From Paraescarpia echinospica (Eukaryota; Annelida; Polychaeta; Sabellida; Siboglinidae): a stretch of 64,000 nucleotides of DNA. The translations under genes were made by a program, and so were the position numbers. The notes beneath the pieces were generated by a model. That model was not told where the DNA came from. It ran no database searches and saw only the letters and a list, made by a program, of their open reading frames with translations. How positions within the stretch are numbered: the first letter of the stretch is position 1; each line of letters starts with the position of its first letter. This document shows, one piece after another, positions 23,391-35,786 of this stretch. The stretch spans positions 9,266,409 to 9,330,408 of the forward strand of contig CM034537.1 of NCBI GenBank assembly GCA_020002185.1, written 5' to 3'.

Positions 23391-24639
23391 ATCCATGAAG
23401 TACGTAATGTATTTATGGACATTTTGGAGATGCCTCCCTACCACTTGTCCCACTTGGACACCCCCTAAACGTACGTTAGTTTTCACAAAGATCCACCTTC
23501 CCTCTATATAATGCACGCATCATTAATAATTATTATAGTCGTTGTATGACTGTGTTGATGCATTGTTTGTACATAAAACATAAATCTGTGATAGTACTAA
23601 AAAAGCAGGCCTATATTGCTGGATTTCGGTTGGCGTGCTGTTGAAATCTACCCAAAACCTGGATGACATTAACAATTAATGCTATCCGCTTGATATCGAC
23701 AGTTCGTCGAGCTAACATTTATTTAAAAATCGTTACTTTAACATTTACCCAGGCGCTCCCCCACCCAAATGTAACGTTTCGTTACGCTTACCAATATATA
23801 CCCCCTACACACATACACCATGTACCACCACCACCACCCCAAAGCGTGGCCTACGTAGAGGAGACAGGGGCAACATGCACAGTGGGGCACCATACTCCTC
23901 GGATGTCATTGGCTCACTTTATGGTAATTTGCGCCGATAATGCAAACGCTCATGATTTTGCCGTAAGTTATCGAACTGAGTAGTTTTAGAGCACCATAAG
24001 TAATTATGTTCTGAAAGTGTAGTTCATTTGGCAGAATTGAATTAGTGTATACTATATGAAAGGTATTGTTCTGCCTGACATTGCATTAGTAAAACAGGTT
24101 CCACAGAGACTGATATTCTCTTCAATGATCATACACACTTGGATACGTCTCTTCTCTTTGTATGTTAGATACTACTGATGTCTCTCAAGAATGATAATTA
24201 AGAAATCATAATTATACTTATGGTGGTTCATTTTGTTTCGGTAAACATCTTGTTTACAAAAAATGATAAGATGTGGAAGTCATTTCCGTACTGGAACTGA
24301 AGTTTACGCACTCCACTAGAAACACACAATCTTCTTTTCTAGTCACCTTTAAAAGTGCAAGCTTGGGAAAATGTTTAAATAATTTGCTTTTGTGCCAACA
24401 AAATGCCATTTTGGGACATATCCAATGTGTTGCCCTTTTTAGAACTGAAAAGAAATTAACATTGTGTCCTTTTTACAATGAAAATGCTTATTACTATGTT
24501 CTTTTATGGCATTCTTTGCCCTTTCGATAACGAAACGTAACTTATCGGGACACCCCTTTTGTTTAGTGGACTTGCTTAATCATGTGTTCGTCCTCCTTGT
24601 TCCCTGTACATGGGTGAGGTCAGGTATAGTATTGTTAAA
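23391..24639. other. Non-coding stretch
   Basis: No recognised gene, repeat array or mobile element. Open frames are short and lack motifs. Confidence 0.45.
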
Positions 24640-25150
24640 CCACTCGTCCTGTTCGTTTTCTCCGTAGCTTCCTGTCAGTAGCCTCCTCTCTCTCTCTATT
24701 TCATCCCCACCCGCTCGTCTCATGTCCCTCCTCACACAGTCCTCCCATCTCAATTGTGGCTATCCCTTCTTCTGCGTCCTTGGTATTGTTCCGCCTCTGG
24801 TCTCTTTGTAAGTTTGCCTGCATCCATCCTTGCCTAGTGGCCTGCCCATCTCATCTGGCTTATTTTAACATTCAATCCCAACCTCTTTCCTCGGGTCGGT
24901 CATCCTTTTTTCTGTCCACCCTCTTTGTTCTTGTGATTCCTCGAACCCAGTTGTTCTCACAAACTTGCAACATCTGTTGTTGTAGTTCTTTTAGCGCCAC
25001 TCTATCTAGACCACACCGGAATGGTATGCCAGTGTAATACATGCTCTCAAAACGTTCCCTTTTAGCTTATTTGAAATTGCTCTATCCACCATAACTCTCT
25101 CTACGTTTTTCCAAGTATTCGCTCCTGCTTATATTCGTCATCGCACTCTG

Positions 25151-25325
25151 ACGCTCAACCTCCGCACCAATTCTTACGCCCAACCTCCGCACCCATTCCT
25201 ACGCCCAACCTCCGCACCCATTCCTACGCCCAACCTCCGCACCCATTCCTACGCCCAACCTCCGCACCTATTCCTACGCCCAACCTCCGCACCCATTCCT
25301 ACGCCCAATCTCCGCACTCATTCCT
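25151..25325. repeat. 25-bp minisatellite, 7 copies, inside the LINE
   Basis: The unit is ACGCCCAACCTCCGCACCCA plus TTCCT. It lies where the minus-strand LINE frame reads GGMSAE, so it grew from LINE coding sequence. Confidence 0.9.
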
Positions 25326-26323
25326 CCAAGGTACATAAAGCCTTCCACTTGCTTGATTTCCTTCCCATCCAACTTGATGCTCAACTCCTCTTTAGTGTCC
25401 AACCTACATAAATTCTGTCTTCTCCAGGCTCATTGTCGATCCATGCATCTTGAACACCCCGTTCCATTCCTCAAACCTTTCTTGTAGTTCTTAATTTTTC
25501 TCTTCTATCATGGCCACATCACCTCCATACGATGCCATACATCATCTTACTGAGATAAAAAATCCTTTGCGCTGATCTTCCTGCTGATTAGTTCCATCAC
25601 CATGCTAAACAATAAAGGGCTGAGGACACTTTCTTGCTTTGAGCCGATGCGAATTGAAAATTCTTCCGACATCCCAGATCTAACCACAGCTCTTCCTTTT
25701 GTTCTCTTATGCATTGCTTCCATCACCCTGGCTTCTGCTTTTGGCACACCCATCCATCTCAATGTTGCCATCACAATCTCTCTTGAGACTCTGTCATAGG
25801 CCTTCTCCAGGTCCACAAATCCCACTGCTATTCTCCCGTGCATTTCCAATCAGCTGTCTCAACATCCCACCCATCGTCCTACTGCACTTTCTCAATCAAT
25901 GCACTTTCTCAATCAAATTTTTGCTTTACTCTCTTTCGAATCCTCCCATCCAAAATCCTCTCTAGCGGCTTCAAGATGTGATTTAGAAGTGTGATGCCCA
26001 GCTCCCTTCCTCTTCCATATTGGAACAATTAGTTCTGTCCGCCATTCCTTTAGTATGTTCCCCATACACGTATTCAACAGCCTCTTTGTCCAACTGACTT
26101 CAATCTCATCTTCATCTCATCGATACCACGTGCTCTCCTCTTCTTCACCTCTTTCATCCCCGTTTCCATTTCTATATCAACTCCCTCCACTTCCTCCTCT
26201 ACATACGACGGTAGTTCCAGGTCGTTCTTATTTCCTCCCCGATTCAGTAGCTCACTGGTGTAATTTTCCCCTCCCTTCAGAATTGCCTCTTGTTTTGTCA
26301 CTACCTTCAAATTTCTGTCCTTG

Positions 26324-26466
26324 ATCATCGTCCCTCCCTTCACATCGTCCCTCCCTTCACATCGTCCCTCCCTTCACATCGTCCCTCCCTTCACATCGTC
26401 CCTCCCTTCACATCGTCCCTCCCTTCACATCGTCCCTCCCTTCACATCGTCCCTCCCTTCACATCC
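26324..26466. repeat. 17-bp minisatellite, about 8 copies, inside the LINE
   Basis: The unit is CACATCGTCCCTCCCTT. Since 17 is not a multiple of three, the unit disrupts the LINE frame. The apparent protein over it cycles every 51 bp and is an artefact. Confidence 0.95.
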
Positions 26467-27560
26467 TTTCTATTGTTATCCCTGTTGTCCCGGGCCATTT
26501 TGTATATAATCTTCTTGCCACTATCCTCATCTAGCTAGCTATATAAGTCTGCTTCCACATATCCCCTCGCCTTATCGACAGATTTGTTTGCTGTTTTCTT
26601 CTTCTGCCAACATGTGTGTATCATCCTTGCATCCGATTGATGATTCTGTGTCCTTATTTGTTATATTTCTTTCCAGGCTTCCTTCTTTTTGAATACTGCC
26701 TTTGCAGCTTCGTTTGTCCACCATCCTTGATTACTATTCTTTGACATTCCACTCCTTCCCGGTGTTCTTCCACACAGTTCCTTTGCAGCTTCCACAAACG
26801 CATCTTTGATCTTTTTCCATTCATCTTCCAAACTATCAAGTCAGCCCGATTCAGCAGCGACGTCCTCTTTGCACCGCCACCACCCAATAGTCCTGCGACC
26901 CACGGTCTTAGTTTGTTTCTTCTTCTGCGCATGCACACCGGACACTACTGGCTTACGCTGTGTCGTGACATGCTCTCCAGCCACAGGTTTGCAGTCCTTG
27001 TATATAGCTGTTGTTTCCGGACTACCAGCATATCTAATTCCGTCTCGTGTTGTCCACTTCTGTATGTAATAGTGTGGCTCTCCCGCTTATGGAAGAAATA
27101 GTTAGCCACTGCTAAACTATTTCTTGACGCTAACTCTATCAGGGTATCTACCCACGCTTCATTCTTCACCTTTACCTACACGATATCACCTACAGTTCAA
27201 CCAATCCTATCACCCTCCCCAAAGTATCACCAACTCATCTATCTTTGTCACCACTCTTCCTGTCTGTGGCTCGTAGCCTCGTACACCGACATAACACACA
27301 CCATATTTTTTCCAAACCGTCAGCTATGCCACCATTATGCACACTTTCCATCTCTCCTCTCTGACCACCGTCTCATTTATCTCTTCTGATACAATGATGC
27401 CAACTCCATTGCTTCTTCAATCTCCCCCTGTGTGCAGTAGCTTAATCCACCCTCATCGTTCCCATGAGATCAGACTGCCTAGTCGGACTTCACATCTGGA
27501 TCACTGCCAGACCAACGACTCCTTGGTCTTCGCTGTCTTCTCGCCGCAGAAAAGATAGAC

Positions 27561-28388
27561 GGCGAGTCGGTTAAACCGGATGTAATAATCGTCTTGTTCA
27601 ACATTACCTCTACTATCATGTGATTTGGGACATCATATCACTCAGAGGCGCTGCGCTGGCTGAAAAAGTGACATACTTGTGCGGTTTTCTTTCTCCTAGA
27701 TCACCTGCCTAGTGCCCAATGAGCGTGATGTATCCAGTGCTGTTTGTTCGTAGTTGGGGTTGTATACATGCTAATTCTTATTGGAAATCCGGAAGATTAA
27801 TCAGTGGTTCAGTATACTTCCTGCACCGCACTGTCTCGGATCTTGATTGATATCGGAAGATGGGGGAGGGAGAGGAGGGTTGCCGTTAGAGATTTTTCGC
27901 CGGAAATTCAGCGGTTCGCTGTCTCGATGACTCGAAGACTCGAACACGTCGAGTGTTGTTAGATATTTTCAACGAAAATCTAGAAAATGTTACTTTTTCC
28001 AAAAAAACCTAGTAGACTTCCTGGATTTCCGGGAATCTGCTGGAATAATGCAGCATCGGGAGGTCTCCACACGCTGGTGGGCCCTGCACACCACACCTTT
28101 AATAAGACTCTAACCTGTTCCGAGATCCCTAGCACATTCGCCTGGGGCCGCAAGGTGTCCAATGTCACTACCATGGCAAAGCAAAATTTCATTACATAAT
28201 GTGGTTGACAAGGCGGTTTAAAGTGAGTTACACAGCAGGAGATACCAGCAGAGTGGCAAATGGGGGTAATTGTGCCAATAGAGAGAGAGAAAGGGAACGG
28301 GAACATCTATGTCCCATGGAGATACATAGGCATCACATGACTGAGCCAAATCCTAAACTGAGTACAGTGGATACTAGGGTGATATACA
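27561..28388. other. Non-coding spacer
   Basis: No gene motif recognised. A short AGAGAG-rich run occurs near 28280-28300. Confidence 0.45.
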
Positions 28389-29068
28389 TTGTGGAGCGCT
28401 AGGATTAGCTGAGAATCAGCTGGGATTGAGAAAAGGGAAAGGAACAGCCGATGGATTGTTTGCCATCAGACACATTATTGAGAAGAGGAGAGAATTTTTA
28501 AAGGATTTAGCATTCGGTTTTGTCGATCTGGAAAAGGCATTTGACACCGTGCCGAGAGAACTTGCATTTGCAATCATGAGATGGATGGAGGGTGGAGAAG
28601 CATACATCAGAATGGTGGAGGTATTGTACAAGGAGACAACAGCACTGGTGAGAGTCGAAGGAGAAACATTCTGAACAATTTTGGAGTGGAAGTATGACTC
28701 AGACCGGGAAGTGTATTGAGTCACCAGCTTTTCATTATAGTGATGAAACATGAAGAACTTAAGAAGATATTGCATGCAGACAACCTAACAGTGGTGGCTG
28801 ATAAAAAGAGGAACAACAAAAACCATTGCAAGAATGGAGTAATACTTTTAGAATATATAGCCTCCGAATGACTATGGAGAATGATTAATGTGAATATGTA
28901 AACAGGAGGCAGATCTGCATGCAGTCATTGATGGAAAGACCATTAAACAAGTAAACAGCTTTGTTTACTCGAACGCATTGTCTTCAGTGTGAAGATGGAG
29001 GAAGCACTATGGAGGTACAGAGGAGGTTGCAAGCAGGTGCGGCAGCGTGGATGGGGTGGAAGGCATTC
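28389..29068 (+). mobile_element. RTE-type LINE fragment, RT domain
   Basis: A + strand fragment with LRKGKGTADGLFAIRHIIEK and AFGFVDLEKAFDTVPRE, followed by a degenerate catalytic region (LHADNL near 28770) and a fragment of the 3' domain. Stops and shifts are frequent. The orientation is opposite to the LINEs on each side. Confidence 0.75.
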
Positions 29069-31400
29069 GTCATCATCGGCGGTCCCTCGAAACGAGGATG
29101 ACGACCGCCAGGGGTTGGTTGCGGGTCCTGATGTGACTCAGGAACCAGATTCTCGAATTGCAGACTTTGCTGCAGTGTGGGCAAGGAGTTCCGGGTGGAA
29201 GGGAGATTGTAGATGTTAAAACATGTCCCTCTCCTTTTTCCTCTGCCCCTTCTCCGCCTCGTATGGTAATCGATTGGTCTCAAATTGGACCGTTGCATGG
29301 TGGATGTTGCGGCGCCATATTAGACGGTCCGCAGCCATGTCCTCCCAAGTGTTGATGTTGATTTGGTCTTTGTTCATGTAATATTTCGTTGTAACTTTTA
29401 ATCGCTTCCTCTGGCCACCGCGTATTCTGGAACCAGGCGTCAGATCGGAAAACAGTGTTTGTTGGGGGAGGCGAAAGTCTAGCATTCTGACACATTGGCC
29501 AATACAGCGGAGCTGATTCTGTCTCAATACTAGTTGTCTTCGCATCAGTGAGGAGGCTGGCGTTGATGCAGAGATCTTCCCACCGAATGTAAAGAATCTT
29601 CCTGATGCATCGCTGATGGAATTTCTCCAGGGTCGTCAACGTAACAACGATATGTGACCCAAGCTGAATTTCTGCTTCTGGGAGAGGTGACTCCCTAATT
29701 ACGGGAAATGGTTCAACAACTTCTAGGGTTCCCTCAATACTCTGATTCTGGGAGTTCCTTAATTGTTACCTGGAGTGAGTTGGTGGATAACCTAAGTTTT
29801 TCTGATATTGATGGAAAGTCCTAGACTTTGATAGGCTTTCGTAAAGATGTCTAGGCAAATCTGAAGCTCTTCTGCAGAGTGGGCAAGGGTGACACAGTCA
29901 TCAGCATATACTGAAGATCTATGACGGCAGTTTTCATCACTTTTGTCTTGGCCTTGAGACGACTCAAGTTGAATAGCCTCCCATCAAGCCGATTGTCAAG
30001 CCCAACGCCATAAGGAAGACGGTCACGAACGAGAAAAGGGTGGCACATAGGTAGACAGTGAAAAGGGTCGGTGCGATAACGCATCGTTGCTTGACCCCTG
30101 TTCGGATGGCGAAAGGCTTCGTTTATGTCCCATTGAAGAGGACGGTTGCGCTCATGTTGTCATGGAGAAGTTTCAGGATGATGACGAAGTTGGCAGGGGA
30201 TCCAAACATGGACAATACTTTCCAAAGAGCTTCACGATTGATAGAGTCGAAGGCGTTGATTAAATCATTGAAGGCAATGAATTGTTCATGGTTTTGTTCC
30301 CGACATTTCTCCTGAATTTGTCGGACCACAAACGTCATATCGGTGGTTCCTCGAGATGCCACACTGGGTTTCAGGGAGTACATCTTCGGTCAGCGGGAGT
30401 AAACGATTCACAAGAACGCGGATGGGTGTCTTTCCAGCAATGTAAAGTAGGGTAATCCCTCAGTATTTCCCACAGTCTGATTTATATCCCTTTTTACAGA
30501 GTGGAAAGACACTCCTGGAATTTGGTTCTTTTGTTTGGATCTTGGAGGGCTTTGATGGTGAACTTCTTGTTGCTGGACTTTGAACGTCTACGATATTTGG
30601 AAGCAAGGTAGATGTTCATGATTGATCACACAAGGCTATGGTCCGTTGAGTAGGCAACGTATCCACGTCTGGCCCGTGTAATGCGAGCATCTTTTCTGGT
30701 CACGAGCGCGAACAACAACATAATCCAAGAGGTGCCAATGTTTGGATCGTGGGTGCATCCATGTCATATTGTACATGTTCTTCTATCGAAAAGGTCATGT
30801 TCTGCGCATTTGCTTAACAGGAGGATAGCATACGAGTTAGTCTTTCCAACATCTTCCTTGCCGATGGTGTTATTCCACAGCCTAGAGTCACAGGCTACTC
30901 TAGCATTAAAATCCCCTGTATGATGAGCTTGTCTTCCGTGGGGATGGTGGTTAAAATTTGCTGGGAGTAGAAATGATCCTTGGTGTCATCCTCAGCATCA
31001 AGTGTTGGAGCGTAGACGCTGATGATGGTAGCTAGTTGATTGTTGTTTAGACATATCCGTAAGGTCATGAGGCGTTCGTTGACACCAACAGGGGGTTCTG
31101 TCAACTGGCTAACGATCGGATAGTTGATGGCAAAGCTGACTCCGTGTATTTGACTGTCATTGGTTTGTTTTCCTCTCCAGAAGAAGGTGTAGCCACCGCC
31201 ATCTATCTGAGCTGCCCTTCTTCGGGAAAACGTGTTTCGCTCAAGGCAGCGATGTCAATTACATACCTTGCAAGTTTTCTGGCAACGATGGCAGTCCTGG
31301 GTTCAGGACGGTTACTGTTAGGGTTGTCCATCGGGTTGCGTACATTCCATATTGTTCCCCCCTCAACCACGTCCATCAACCTTCCGGCATGCACCGCGCT
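29069..31400 (-). mobile_element. Decayed LINE, endonuclease to 3' domain
   Basis: On the minus strand the parts follow in order. First comes an N-terminal segment with NRPEPRTAIVARKLARY and ALSETRFPEEGQL (31394-31203). Endonuclease with IISVYAPTLDAEDD follows (31104-30895), then RT with SRGTTDMTFVVRQIQEK and AFDSINREALW (30383-30123). A catalytic Y-A-D-D box lies near 29898-29911, and a C-terminal segment with KILYIRWEDL near 29600. Every segment is separated by shifts or stops. The element is of a different family from the RTE-type copies; the clade was not determined. Confidence 0.78.
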
Positions 31401-31612
31401 CCCACGATCACCACGTCATCACATACGTTACCCCTAAAGCAAAACACCACTCGCCGCACTGACACAAGAAAACAATAACACCTCATTGGTCAAATATTTC
31501 CACCTTCTTTTTTCACGACTTCTGATAAGTAACGGGTCTGTTCCTGGAACAAGATCTTCAAAGGAGCCTCGTGGGTAGGACGGGTGGGATGGTAAATGAC
31601 CGTCTCTTAGCG

Positions 31613-31670
31613 GGTGCGTGTGCGTGTGCGTGTGCGTGTGCGTGTGCGTGTGCGTGTGCGTGTGCGTGTG
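31613..31670. repeat. GTGTGC microsatellite
   Basis: Tandem GTGTGC, about nine to ten units. Confidence 0.95.
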
Positions 31671-33290
31671 TAAGGGTAGGACGGGTCGGTGGACGGCTAA
31701 TGCTCGCCTCTTATTGGAAATATGTGTATGAAAAAACAAGTGCACACGTATTTTATTGAGCAAAGACACACGCGGATAACGATAATGACGTGACTTGAGG
31801 GTGTTTTACCACAACGCTAGCGGTCTGAGCTTACGGGTGTTGACCACTGTGCCATCGGCTCGATCGATGATGATACCTTGTCAATGGTGTCCTGCTCCGA
31901 CAACCACTGCCTGACGGCTCGTTTCGGTAGTAGGGTCACCCGTTCGGTGCAAGGCGTCGACGCCGCTGTAACTCCCCACGTGTTTCGAGACGAATGCGGC
32001 TTAGTACGTTGCGTTGTCGACCTTCCATGGCGTGTCGTTGCGTGCGACGAGCCCTCTGTTACACAAGGAGGAGGAGGATGACCTCCTAACAAATTGTATA
32101 ATATCGTACAAAAATTTATCAGGCAACTCCATCAATAAATTTATGAGCGTGTTTCGACCTTTTTTTTACCACCGTAGCCGACTCCCCAGAAAACCTTCTT
32201 TCGACGTTACCCTCTCCACCCGTTCAACGTTTCCAGTAGCCAGCAAACCCTAGCTTTCTCAACTCATTCGAGGTTGTGAACTTTGTCATCAATAAGTTCT
32301 GCATACAGTCGACATGGATGCTCTTCTCGTCTTCCTTATGGCCCTATTTCTCCATTTCGCAATGTACGCTGACCTTGCCTCTTTGATACTGTCCGCGCAT
32401 TCGGCGTCTTCATTAAACATCGCCTTTCTATACTGATAAGCGTGATCAACGACTTAAACACCTGACCGTACGCTTCGACTCGGTACGGGTAAAAATTCAA
32501 CAGGAAAGAAGCTGAACCACCAAACCGTATAGCCATATCCATCATATCTCCGTCTCTATACCACTGGCTCACCAACTCGTATAGACGTTTCTCCATCACC
32601 TGTCTCAGAACGTTTAAGCGATGACGAAGGTAACTACCTTATATTCATGACGGAAGTCACGTCTACAAATTAAGGAACACGGTCCCGTGCATGCGTCTAT
32701 GTAACAATGCGTGAGTGGACATGCATTCAAGCGTGTGTGGACATGTAAACAAGCGCGAACACGGGAATGAAGGAACCAATGAATGGTAGGTGTGGGCGTG
32801 GCCAGTAAGTGCGCTTGTACGAACGTGACATGTCAGACGTACGTGAAGATGATATGATGGACAAAGACAAAAGGTTACATCCTGTCCACTGGGTATTGCA
32901 ACTATGATAGACTTATGGGATCAGGCTATGACATGAATGATGGGTAAGACTATACAATTTATGTACAAGGCGTCCAAAGTCAGCACGTTCATAAGACAAA
33001 CATCTAGAAAAATCTAACGTTCGATAGATATGAAACACTAAACAACATACATACAAGACCACTAAAAGAAGCAAAGTCGCATATTTTCAACAGACATACA
33101 AGGCTAAACACCCACAAACCAGCAAACTGAGTACGTTCAATGGAAAAACATGTCCCACCCCAAGTGCTAAACGACCATCATACACCCGCCGCTTGCGTGT
33201 AGATCCGTAACTAAGGACTTCTAGATTTCACAGTCCTCTCCCCGTTGCCACTCGTACATCGCCGCAGGACTTTGTTGGTGCACTTTTAGC
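31671..33290. other. Mostly non-coding, possible repeat debris
   Basis: One minus-strand frame at 32599-32336 (MMEKRLYELVSQW start) resembles the linker after a LINE endonuclease but has no decisive motif. Otherwise nothing is recognised. Confidence 0.35.
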
Positions 33291-34030
33291 GTGATGTTGT
33301 TTAGTGTGGGGATGTCGAGGCGCCAGCGGCATCCGCACAATCTTAACAGGAAGACCTCTGTGACCCGGTGGCATGGTAAGCCACGACGACCGGGGGCTTC
33401 TCTCCTGATGCACCCATCGTCCGTCACAGCCGTTGGAACAGAGTGTGTCCACTTCCACCTGTTCCGCCGTTGTGGCTGGATCGCTGTTAGTCGGGCCCCT
33501 TACCTCGGACCTGCAGCGCCATGGGTGACCCTACCAGGAGTACAAGACTCCGGACGCTATAGCTCTAGTGGTCATTGGCGCTCACAAGCTTTTCCAATAG
33601 GTGTTGGAATCATGCATGATGCACCGATGGCGAGATAGGAGGAGAAGCTATCTGTAGCAGAAAAACAAGGTCAGAAGCGCATGCAAGGTAACCCGAAAAG
33701 ATAGAAAGAAAATATAGGAATTAGAGAAAAGATTGGCATAAAAACATATAAAATGAAAGTAGTTGGATCGAAGCAGATTGAGATGGGCAGGACATGTGAA
33801 ACGAATGAGCGAGCACAGACTGGGGGGAGGGGGTGACGAAGAGGAAGACCAACGCTGAGAGTGGACTGACAGCATGAAGCAGGTTCTTGGGAAGGCAGGT
33901 GTGAGCAGCCAAGAATGGAAGACCATTGCAGACGACGAAAGAGAGAGAACATTAGGCCTAATAAGCAAAAAGGAAGAAGGTATCAAGTGGTGTGGCCCCA
34001 CCCCCGCAAGGGAACAAGGGGAAGAAAGTG
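33291..34030 (+). mobile_element. LINE debris: non-coding part and 3' domain
   Basis: The segment at 33480-33600 reads LGPAAPWVTLPGVQDSGRYS, a translation I associate with LINE-derived sequence in invertebrates. From 33655 to 34030 the + strand, across several frames, gives RWAGH-like, RGRPTLR-like and WKTIADD-like pieces of a LINE C-terminus. Both segments are badly decayed. Confidence 0.5.
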
Positions 34031-34530
34031 GTATGGTCTGAAGAATGTAAACGATAATATATAGGAAAGATTATCACTGAGCACTGTTCAAAGTTGGCAG
34101 TTGACACCATTGCGGCCTTTCTCCAACGTCTAAGTAAATGTGACTGCGTATCATATTTGCAATTGCAAATGTGTTAACCGTTGCAGAAAGTCTTATTTTT
34201 AATACGGAAACTATAACGTGTCGCAGTCAATATTACTGTAAGTACATGCGTTCAACGTAATAATTAATTTTATTAGTTTCTTGTAAATTAAAAATGTCTT
34301 TCTTTTGTATTCTTTCATTGTGTTTGCTCTGGAGGTTAAGCCTAAAATGACAGTTATACCAATGCATGATAGCAATCGTTGGCCCAATCATGTTTTTTTG
34401 CAGCCATCATTGGTCAAGTCAATTTTGTTACCTGGGTAGCATGGTTGATTTTTAGGGTACGTTTTCGGCCTGTGATTGCACGTTTCCAACATCCACCCAT
34501 CACACAATTTGAGGAGGAGCCTTTCGAAAT

Positions 34531-34545
34531 GGGGGGGGGGGGGGG
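34531..34545. repeat. Poly-G run
   Basis: Fifteen consecutive G bases. The length is likely to be unreliable in any assembly. Confidence 0.9.
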
Positions 34546-34881
34546 CTGTAATGTTTACGATTTTTTTTCGCATTTGAGGGGGTAGTGCTATACATCATTC
34601 CAATTTGTTTTCGTCACAAATTAAAATCAAACACAACAAGTTTCTCCCAAGTGAGACTGGTTGCCTCGTACGCACCCTTGGCACCCCAGTATACGGGCAT
34701 GTGTATGCCATTTTTCGAAAGCAATGCGTATAAATTGAGCTAACTTTTTATTTCATGCCGGTTTCAGATTCAGATGACTCCAGTGAATTCATTTCTCTGA
34801 TGTGAAGTGAATATCGAAGACGTCTACATAAGGTCGTATTCCACTCGTTTGACGCCGCGTGTTGCAGTCGAGCAACGAAAC

Positions 34882-34950
34882 ATGGCGTCGTTGCCTAAAA
34901 TGTGGCGAACGGACGCATACGTGTATCACCTCACGAACAACGATGACACC
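34882..34950 (+). CDS. Candidate alternative first exon of the CLC gene
   Basis: The ATG at 34882 has good context (AACATGGCG) and opens 23 codons (M-A-S-L-P-K-M-W-R-T-D) that end exactly at the strong donor ACC|GTACGT. The exon leaves phase 0, as does exon 1 at 35697, so it could splice to exon 2 and give a channel with a different N-terminus. It lies 815 bp upstream of exon 1, and the surrounding sequence is CpG-richer than average. There is no homology support for the peptide. It might instead be the first exon of another gene. Confidence 0.35.
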
Positions 34951-35324
34951 GTACGTACAACCTATTTATGGTATATTTGCAGAAATAAAGTTGATCGAAT
35001 AGTTTGTACATATAAGGGACCTACTATTTAACGAATATAGTTTAATTTGTTTGTATTTGCTGTACGAAATAGTTTTGTCACATCGAACTATAATTATGTT
35101 ATATGGGGTGCATCTGTTAGAATAATGATGTTCAACAAATACAAAAAATACCAACTTCATTTAAATTAAATGTACGGTTTCGACCCGGTCAGCTGTTCGA
35201 TTTGTTTCGACACAAATCAGTAGGCCTAGCTCGTTAATTTGTATTAAAATATTACACAAGACGATAACGTGCGTGCTTGCGCGTGTTTAACACACAAACA
35301 CACATGTTCACGAATACGCACACG

Positions 35325-35325
35325 C

Positions 35326-35386
<61 letters not shown>
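35325..35386. repeat. TA-rich microsatellite
   Basis: Alternating TA with scattered C interruptions, upstream of exon 1. Confidence 0.9.
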
Positions 35387-35388
<2 letters not shown>

Positions 35389-35696
35389 AAGATCTTTGTT
35401 TTGAAACATAATAAACAGTGAAAAAAAAAAAATAGTGCAATTAAATTAAATTTATTAATAGTATTTATGGCTAAAATTAGTAGCTAGGGCACCTTTATAT
35501 TTGTTTATATAAAAATCATATAAGTTTATCGTAAAATACACCAGGTGAAACGTATAACAAAGACAACCATTAAATTTAGACTAACATAAAAACTCAAGGT
35601 GAGGTAAACATTACGGTCGAATGAGCACTAAATAAACGGGGGAGAATATTAACAGTTGCGACTCTACTGAAAGGGGAACGATCCGGATCAGTAGCA

Positions 35697-35786
35697 ATGG
35701 CGGCCGGAACGACAACAGAAGAGAAAAGTCGCCAAAATCTTTCACTTCCAGACCGACAACAAACATGGGAATTGGACGAAACTCTT
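35697..35786 (+). CDS. CLC exon 1 (N-terminus)
   Basis: Thirty codons starting ATGGCGGCC and ending W-E-L-D-E-T-L at the donor CTT|GTAAGC, phase 0. The junction E-T-L | M-Y-G-Q-Y matches the E-Q-T-L-M-Y-G-R-Y segment of vertebrate ClC-2, which supports both the exon and the start. The start is the only ATG in this short frame. Confidence 0.85.

Larger units (their letters stand above)
24640..27560 (-). mobile_element. Decayed RTE-type LINE
   Basis: Read on the minus strand, pieces of one LINE follow in the expected order. An endonuclease fragment with ITYRSG and LDMLVVRK lies at about 27169-26945 and a basic linker at 26938-26654. RT parts come next, with a degenerate glutamate-rich segment at 26343-26074 and GFVDLEKAYDRVSRE plus ESVLSPLLF at 25849-25547. 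The 3' region has QMLQVCENNWVRGI near 24970. There are many frameshifts and stops. Two minisatellites have expanded inside it (25151-25325 and 26324-26466). The outer limits are approximate. Confidence 0.75.

Noticed and set aside
23078..23516. Cys/Val- or His/Thr-rich open frames
   Set aside because: They are composition artefacts of the TG/CG tract.
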